Source: Ichthyophis bannanicus (taxonomy: Eukaryota > Chordata > Amphibia > Gymnophiona > Ichthyophiidae). Taken from it: a DNA stretch of 64,000 bases. Shown here piece by piece: positions 57,851 through 64,000 of this stretch. The translations under genes and the position numbers were made by a program. The notes beneath the pieces are model-generated. The model did not search any database. It was not told the DNA's origin and worked only from the letters and a program-made list of their open reading frames with translations. The stretch is taken from positions 232,874,109 through 232,938,108 of the forward strand of contig CM066033.1 in NCBI GenBank assembly GCA_033557465.1, given 5' to 3'. The number at the start of each line of letters is the position of its first letter. Positions within the stretch are counted from its first letter, which is position 1.

Positions 57851-58682
57851 GGAAGCTATTTTCTAGTACTACAAGCTAAGACATTTCTCTGGTTGATAAA
57901 CAGATGCCTTAAATTGAAGTTCCACTCCATAATTCATGCTACAGAAGTATTGTACTATATATAGTCTCGGTTTGTTACATGGCTGTTATATGGTTATTTC
58001 TTTTTCATGGAAAGGGTGGGAAAACAAACCTATGAATGCTTTACTCTTACTATGGGCCCATAACCACAAAGTTGTTTCCGTTTTTCATACTCTTAGGGCC
58101 AGCCCCGGCATTTTCTAAATATATATTCACTGATTCATATAGACGGGAATGCGAAATCGAGAGATTGTATGCTCTGTACTTTCCAGGAACCCAGTAGCAC
58201 ACTTTCTACCATTCCCTATCACCCCCACCAAGTGTTTCCGAACCTCTTCTAACCGACATAAAGCGCATTTAATAAGGATCTTCTAGAGCATCTTTTTATT
58301 GAGAAGGAAGAATCCTTGCATAGTAGGGCTCACGATGCACCTTCACTGCAGCTCTTTTTCATTGTTTCTATTTATTCCCGCAGCGCTTCTGTGCTTTCAT
58401 CGGCTAGAAAGTTAGATCTGTAATTCACCTGCCTCTTTCATTCCTTTCTGTGTCTCATTGAAACGGTTAAGAAAATCCAGCCAGCTGCCAGTCTTTTTTG
58501 TCACTACTTACCTTCGGCTTTTCCTCATTTCAGCCTCCGCAGACGAGTGATACATTAGAGGGACCATTAAAGAAAAATTGTAATGCTTCTTCCTGTACAT
58601 ATATATATATACACACACACACATATACACCCCCCACACCTCATTAGGCTGGTAGAACAATTTTCTTTCATTCTTTCTCCAG
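57851..58682. other. Low-repeat sequence, possible host intron
   Basis: No TE signature is recognised. A TA/CA microsatellite (atatatatacacacacacac) lies at 58600-58632. Pyrimidine-rich text from 58650 leads to the candidate splice acceptor at 58681. Confidence 0.4.
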
Positions 58683-58731
58683 GGTGACTCTTGCAAGCAT
58701 GAGTGTGTGGTTGCTATTTCTCATTATAATT
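58683..58731 (+). other. Candidate short host exon encoding a signal-peptide start
   Basis: A strong polypyrimidine tract ending in tctttctccag precedes 58683, and a full consensus donor gtaagt begins at 58732. The 49-bp interval holds an ATG at 58699 and 11 in-frame codons, MSVWLLFLIII, a hydrophobic start like a signal peptide, ending in phase 0. This would be a second exon, with an untranslated first exon upstream and further exons to the right, none of which I can identify. Chance occurrence of such short exons is not rare, so confidence is low. The gene is not recognised. Confidence 0.3.
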
Positions 58732-59437
58732 GTAAGTAGATAGGGCTCTGTGTAATCTGACTGGTTCTACTGGGTGCCTGTAGATGTATGTGTGTAATCT
58801 CATTTTCCCATTTTCTTGGACAGCTGGTTAAAGGAGTATTTGTATGAAAAATGTTATAGCTCTGGATGCTGTGTAGTGATGTGTATTTGCAAAGTAAAGC
58901 CACTGACTGGGCTCCTTCCGGTTTTTGCTCTTTATTCAAGGATGTTTGCATTGTTGGAGAGGAATTAAAAGGCTATTAATGGGTCAGCTCAGTGGTTCAG
59001 GTGGCAAAAGTTGTGCACTGCCATGGGGAAAGGTCCTTGGTTCTGCCCTTGAATTGTGTCTGTCTCTCCCCTAGTTAGCTAGAGTCGGGCAGCTGAATAG
59101 GCAGCACTCTAAACCCCTGGGGGAAAGTTATCATGGCCATTGCTTAAGTTTGACATCTAGTGGCTGGAGTGAGGACTCTGGTGCATAGTTCCCAGCCATC
59201 ACTGCAATGACCAGACTAGGTACGCCGGGGGTGGGTGGGGAGGGATAAAATATCTAAAATAAAAAAAAATCTCTGAATAGTTTCAAAGGAAAGCTCACGG
59301 TGCCAGATCCCAGGTCTCTTACTGATTAAGCTGGAAGTACAAAGGAACAGGAGGAAACTGCCAGGTCAAAAAAACAAGGAAATATTTCCATGGATAGCTC
59401 CGTTCTATCTGCCAAATTGACTAACTCTGATGTCATG
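58732..59437. other. Unassigned sequence
   Basis: A tRNA-like patch lies near 58980-59060 (cagctcagtggttcagg; tccttggttctgccc), probably a SINE head. No gene. Confidence 0.35.
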
Positions 59438-59600
59438 TATTTATTTATTTACTTAATTTATTTATAAAACTTTCTCTACTGCCTCCCCAATCATATTGGT
59501 CGATCAGAGCAGCATACAATAAAATTCACATTTGTTTCTAGAGGCGCCAGGTAAGGGCAGAAGTGTTACCTATACCAACATCACAAGAATTACCAAACAA
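59438..59600 (-). mobile_element. L2-type 3' tail / SINE fragment
   Basis: tttatttatttacttaattt, then aactttctctactgcctccc and gatcagagcagcatacaat, reversed relative to L2 3' ends. Confidence 0.6.
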
Positions 59601-61672
59601 CGTTTATACAGTGATGACCTTTCTGTGAATTTTATGACATGAACTCAGGTTAGTTCTTGATCGACGTCCAAGTGACTCATCCCCAGATTCAAAGGCAAAA
59701 ATATCTATAGTTCTCTGCATCCTGTCAAGATTTTTTTACAATGTTTCTATTTGTGTGTACTGAACTTTGAAACTAAGACCTTATTTTTTTAAGCCCTATT
59801 CAAATGTTGAAGTTACCGTATATTAATGGCCAAAATTAATGGACGGTATCTGCAAAGCTTCTACGTTAACTGTTGGGGATGTGCCCAGCATCTTCCTATC
59901 CCAGCTATACTGCAGATAACACTAATGCACTTAACACCACTGACCGAGATGGCAATAACAGTTTGCCGTTATCTGTTTCATCAATGTGCGGCACTTTAGT
60001 AAAAGGGCCCTAAAGAGTTCATTCTATAAAACATTTTTCACATGTGAAGGGCTTTTATAAAATAACCCTGGAGTTACGCTCGTAAAAGTACATTGAATAA
60101 CAAAAAGGTGTATAGTCTTATGCAGCCGTGTGTAAGCATGTTCTGAAGCAGAGTTTGGGAAGAGTGTTGAGTCACGATTTGCACGTGCATTTTATAAAAC
60201 GTGCACCTACACATGTCCTTTAGGCACTCACATTTTCTAGCCGCTGTTTCTGCCGGTTTAACCCCAGTAATTTATAAAGACACATCAGTGCCTATTTATC
60301 TTTATAATACAGACTAAGGGCCTCTTTTACTAATGCCCATTAGCTGGTTAATGGGTATTGTAACTCACGACTACAAAACTCACGACTACAAAACAGTTGG
60401 CATCACTAACACGTACGTTAAGTGGATAGGGTGGGGAATGGGTGGACTGTGGGCATGGAGGGCACATTATCTCTAGTACCAGGGCAATTGCCACACTCAG
60501 AGGCAACTTGGCTCCTAACATTTTCCTCATCTAATGACTCCTCTATAGGAGTCATTAAGTGAACCCTCTGCCTGTTGTTCTCCAAGGTCTGACTACAGAA
60601 CCAAAATACATACACCAACTCGAGCAGATCCAAGTAGTTCCCTTTCTTTAACATGCACCACTTTGTTTGTGTGAAGCACATTTCAAATATCTTGAATTTG
60701 AATAGAGACAATGTTGCCTGAACACTAATCAGTTTATTACAATTGACGTACAGGAATAGTTGTGGTGACAAATGTTGTTTCATGCAACCCTTCTTAATAA
60801 ACATGCAGTCACAACTGATTGCCTAACAAAGCATCAATTTAAATGATTGAAAAAAAAAAACACAACACATAATAAGAGACAGATTTCTCAAATCAGATAA
60901 AGATGGGAACCAGATTATGTGTCTGTGGGTGATGGATTATAGCAATAATAAATTCAGTTGAGGACACCAGATCAATTTTTAATCAAGCCAAGAATTATTG
61001 TTGCAGAAAGATAAAATGACCCATGAGGAGAGGCCTTAATTTCCCACCAATCAAATTATAGCTTTTCTAAATAAGATGCAATGAGATCCATGGAATATCC
61101 AGGTTATGCATTTCATCTAATTGCCCATGCTTCTTGTCATGCACTGATGATGCAGTGGTACGATGGACTCTGGAATTTTCCCTGATGAAAAGATAATTAG
61201 TTTTTTCCGCAAGGCTGCAGTGAAACCAACAGCAAGGACATGTCAACTCCTTTTACCAAGTCACAGTCTCATAGGTATTTGTTCTTAAAATATACAGGAC
61301 ATGCCTGCTAGGTAATAAACTACAGTCATTAAGCTGCACATGCATCTGACAATAAAACATCTTGAAATGAAAAAAAAAAAAAAAGTTGCAAAGTAGTTGA
61401 AATGCATGATTAAACGTAACCAGTAGGCCAGCACGTAGAGGTCCGTAGCTTAATAAGTGGGTTATTAAGCAATATGATGCATGGATGTATTGTTTTGTTG
61501 TGACACACCACTGCATCAAAAGTAGCACCAAAATCCCCAAGCATTTTGTTATTTCGAGAAAATACATTATCAAGGGCCAGCTCTAGGACCAGGCAAAACT
61601 AGGGCGAAGAAACGCAAAAATCCTTCATTCCAGTTCATGCAATAATTTCAAATTTTGTACCTTTTTGACTAA
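59601..61672. other. MITE remnants and low-repeat sequence
   Basis: Harbinger-type ends occur at about 59985-60013 (actttagtaaaagggccct) and 60316-60335 (aagggcctcttttactaat), without clear partners. 60500-61600 has no TE signature; 61020-61220 is even in composition and could be conserved noncoding DNA. A minus frame at 60418-60804 is not supported as a gene. Confidence 0.4.
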
Positions 61673-62069
61673 GGGGCATGTTAACTATAATGTGGTTGTG
61701 AAACATGCCTTAAGCCTCCAAACTTGGTTTGGGGTGACGTCAGAATCTTCGCTAACAAAAGGAGACAGACTTGGCATTTACCCTTGTAGCTAGCCTGAGT
61801 TTCACGCCATCCCTTTGCTTGTATTATCGCACATGCCCTTCATGCCACCCATTGAGTACCTGCGCCAAGTGCAACATTGATGCCCACGATAACTGCAATT
61901 CACACACTGCCCCAGAACCGCCCAGTCATCGCCCCAAACCTCTGCTAAGCAGTTACAGTAGCTTGGGACTGTTGGCACAGCTGCATATTTGGTGCATGGA
62001 AACAGTTACTACAGTGCACTTGGTACATGCAAAACCCCATACTGTACCACGGCTTTGTAAACATGCCCC
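61673..62069. mobile_element. Harbinger-like MITE (397 bp)
   Basis: The left end ggggcatgttaactata pairs with the right end ctttgtaaacatgcccc; flanks are taa and aaa. Same group as 25627-26041. Confidence 0.65.
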
Positions 62070-62697
62070 AAAGTCTCTAATTTCCTCCAAATTCTTAGAA
62101 AGAGATGCACATATAATAGCTTGTGCCAAAGCACCAAATCTTTGCCAAATCTTAAAATAGGCAATTTGTGGGTTTGATGGTGCGGGGCAAGGTGTCCCAC
62201 AATGCTTTTGGCAGACGATTTTATCCAAAACAAACTAGATGGGTGAAATAAGGATTATATGAAAAACTGAAGGATCATGTGAAAATACCATCCGGCTCTT
62301 CAAAAAAAAAAGCTGAAGCTCATCTTGTTGAAGAGCATTCTTGTTCAGTTTTCTGAAAATCCAAAGTTGTTTTTTTTTTTAAATCTGCTCAGCTTTTTCA
62401 GCTCATCTAGAGCTACTAGGCTTAAATTTGCTCCCATTCAGTTCAAGCGTGAATTCTTTCTATATCTCTGCAAGGTAGCACATGGTACCAAAAGGGTTCA
62501 TGCAGAGAGTGAGTCCTAAAGCAAGCTGAACAGTATTGCTTGATTCTTTTTACGCTGATTTTTTGAGGAAAAAGAATGAAGAAGCATCCCCAGCAATCTT
62601 GACTTCCAGGAAGGCAACATTTATTTATTTCCTTGTCTTGGCACATTTTTAGCCCACTAGTCCAAACAAGTTTCTACTAGTGGGTTTTAAAAATGTA
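62070..62697. other. Unassigned sequence
   Basis: No gene or recognised repeat. T-runs and A-runs lie at 62301-62310 and 62370-62380. Confidence 0.35.
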
Positions 62698-63075
62698 GGG
62701 CCCGATATTCAGCGGCCGCGGCCAGCACTGCTCAAGCAGAACTCTAGACCTGTATTCAGTGCTGAGACCATATCCAGCCACCGGCATTGACTATCTAGGT
62801 CAGCCAGATAGTGATGAAACTAACCAGCGAATCGCCATTACCTGCTTAGCTTCTGCGGCAAACGTTAGGCCAGCCTCTAAAGTTCCTAACTTTCACCATG
62901 TTGCAATAACTGGGCAGCGGCTCAATATCACTGCTGCCCAGTTATCGCCAGGTGCCATCTCTGTTCCACCCCCGGGACGGCCAGATGCTAACCAGCTAGC
63001 AACGGGGTGGGCAATGGCAGCGCCCACAGATATTCAGTGGCACGAACTATGTTAATCCCTTGAAATATTGGGCCC
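62698..63075. mobile_element. MITE with GGGCCCGATATTCAG ends (378 bp)
   Basis: Left gggcccgatattcagcgg, right ttgaaatattgggccc; flanks are gta and ata. The interior has paired ctgcccagttat / ataactgggcagc text. Related to text at 20969-21632. Confidence 0.7.
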
Positions 63076-63980
63076 ATAAAGTATAGTGGAACCGTTTAAA
63101 ACAAATAAAGGATATTTACAAAACCTACACATTAGGTTGTAAAATGATTTTATTATGAATGTTCTTTTGTGAACTGCTGTGAACAGACTGGTTCTGTATA
63201 TACAGTGTATACGTATTTTAAATATATAAATATCTGTGCCTCAGTTTTTTTCTGAATACCTACGTTCATAAAGGGAGATTGCTCTGGCCTTTCTTTAGGC
63301 TGTTTTCCAACTCAAAAATATATGCGTAAGGGCCCTAAAGCTGATCTTCTGAACACACAGAAGGCACAGTCCATCTATTATCAGGATTCACTCTAGCTAT
63401 GTCTGCCTGCAACTAGTGATTCCCCCTCTCCCCCCCCCTCACACACACACACACACACACACACATACATATGTGCTTTTTTCAGCTGCCCGAAGCCTCT
63501 TCCCCAAATGGATATATTCCTGTACAGGTCAAGCATAAGTCCAGCTGCTTCCCTTTTCTTTGAGCACTGTAGCTTGCATTATTTCCTAGAGGAGGAAAAA
63601 GATATTTCTGTATGTTTTTTCCTCCAGCAGAAGACCGTGAGCGCTGACCCATGACACATCATTTCCTTTTATTTTGTCCAATACCATTGGAGTGGGATTG
63701 GAAACGTCTCAGGAAAAAAATTGAAATAAAGGTCCAGTTTCTAAGTTCTTTCTTACAAATCACATATGAGCATTTGTCTCTTGGAAAACGCCAATAAACT
63801 AACATACTCACTACAGGTCACACATACAACCCCACGCCCACTTTTCACTTACTTTTCTTACAATTACTCTCACAAACGCACACTGTACACAGGGCAGTAG
63901 CACCGCTGCACTTGGACCCATGTTTCAGATACATACTACTAAACCTGGAAAAATCACAAGGATAGAGGCACATTCACTAA
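63076..63980. other. Low-repeat sequence with CA microsatellite
   Basis: A (CA)n run lies at about 63440-63464, preceded by a C-rich tract. AT-rich text at 63150-63240 looks UTR-like but has no supporting gene structure. Confidence 0.5.
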
Positions 63981-64000
63981 GGGACATGTTTACTAAAGTT
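63981..64000 (+). mobile_element. Left end of a Harbinger-like MITE cut by the window
   Basis: gggacatgtttactaaagtt matches the GGGGYATGTTTACTAAA terminus of the family; preceded by taa. Confidence 0.6.

Noticed and set aside
60418..60804. 128-codon minus frame in a TE-poor region
   Set aside because: No domain, no splice or start context, and composition like its flanks.
63440..63464. CA microsatellite as a regulatory Z-DNA site
   Set aside because: An ordinary dinucleotide repeat with no nearby gene structure to support regulation.

Overview
This window is vertebrate intergenic or intronic DNA made almost entirely of transposable elements. The repeat set is CR1, L2, RTE and Penelope-like retroelements, a Gmr1-type Ty3 element, tRNA-headed SINEs with L2-like tails, PIF/Harbinger and hAT-like DNA transposons. 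That mix points to an amphibian (a caecilian is my best guess) or a non-avian reptile. This is judged from repeat content only; no host gene fixes the species. There are no bacterial operons, CRISPR arrays or rRNA genes.

Layout. 1-1850: 3' end of a Gmr1-like LTR element (RT, RNase H, polypurine tract, LTR). About 2950-5961: a 5'-truncated CR1 whose endonuclease/RT frame is uninterrupted (920 codons). 7354-22490: an old minus-strand RTE LINE broken into three pieces, first by a MITE-like block (20969-21632) and then by a 12.3-kb Harbinger element (8059-20345). That Harbinger element carries an L2 LINE (11124-14192) and a near-full-length CR1 (14769-20291) with a tandemly duplicated 5' UTR. 26961-30738: a second copy of that CR1 subfamily, minus strand. 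33060-37211: a pyrimidine-rich L2 broken by an RTE fragment. 38697-39950: another L2 remnant. 40027-41962: a short relative of the 12.3-kb Harbinger element in inverted orientation. 45153-47582: a decayed autonomous Harbinger pair, a spliced Myb/SANT-like gene facing a HARBI1-like transposase. 49660-52400: a decayed Penelope-like element with GIY-YIG domain. From 53 kb rightwards the TE load falls to MITEs and CR1/L2 tails; one short signal-peptide-like candidate host exon lies at 58683-58731.

How the parts relate. Autonomous LINEs (CR1, L2, RTE) supply the enzymes; SINEs carrying an L2-like 3' end probably borrow L2 machinery. Harbinger-type elements without coding capacity share terminal inverted repeats, subterminal hairpins and a tRNA-like block, and would depend on proteins such as those at 45-47.6 kb. 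Insertion order can be read from target-site duplications: RTE first, then Harbinger, then L2 and CR1 inside it.
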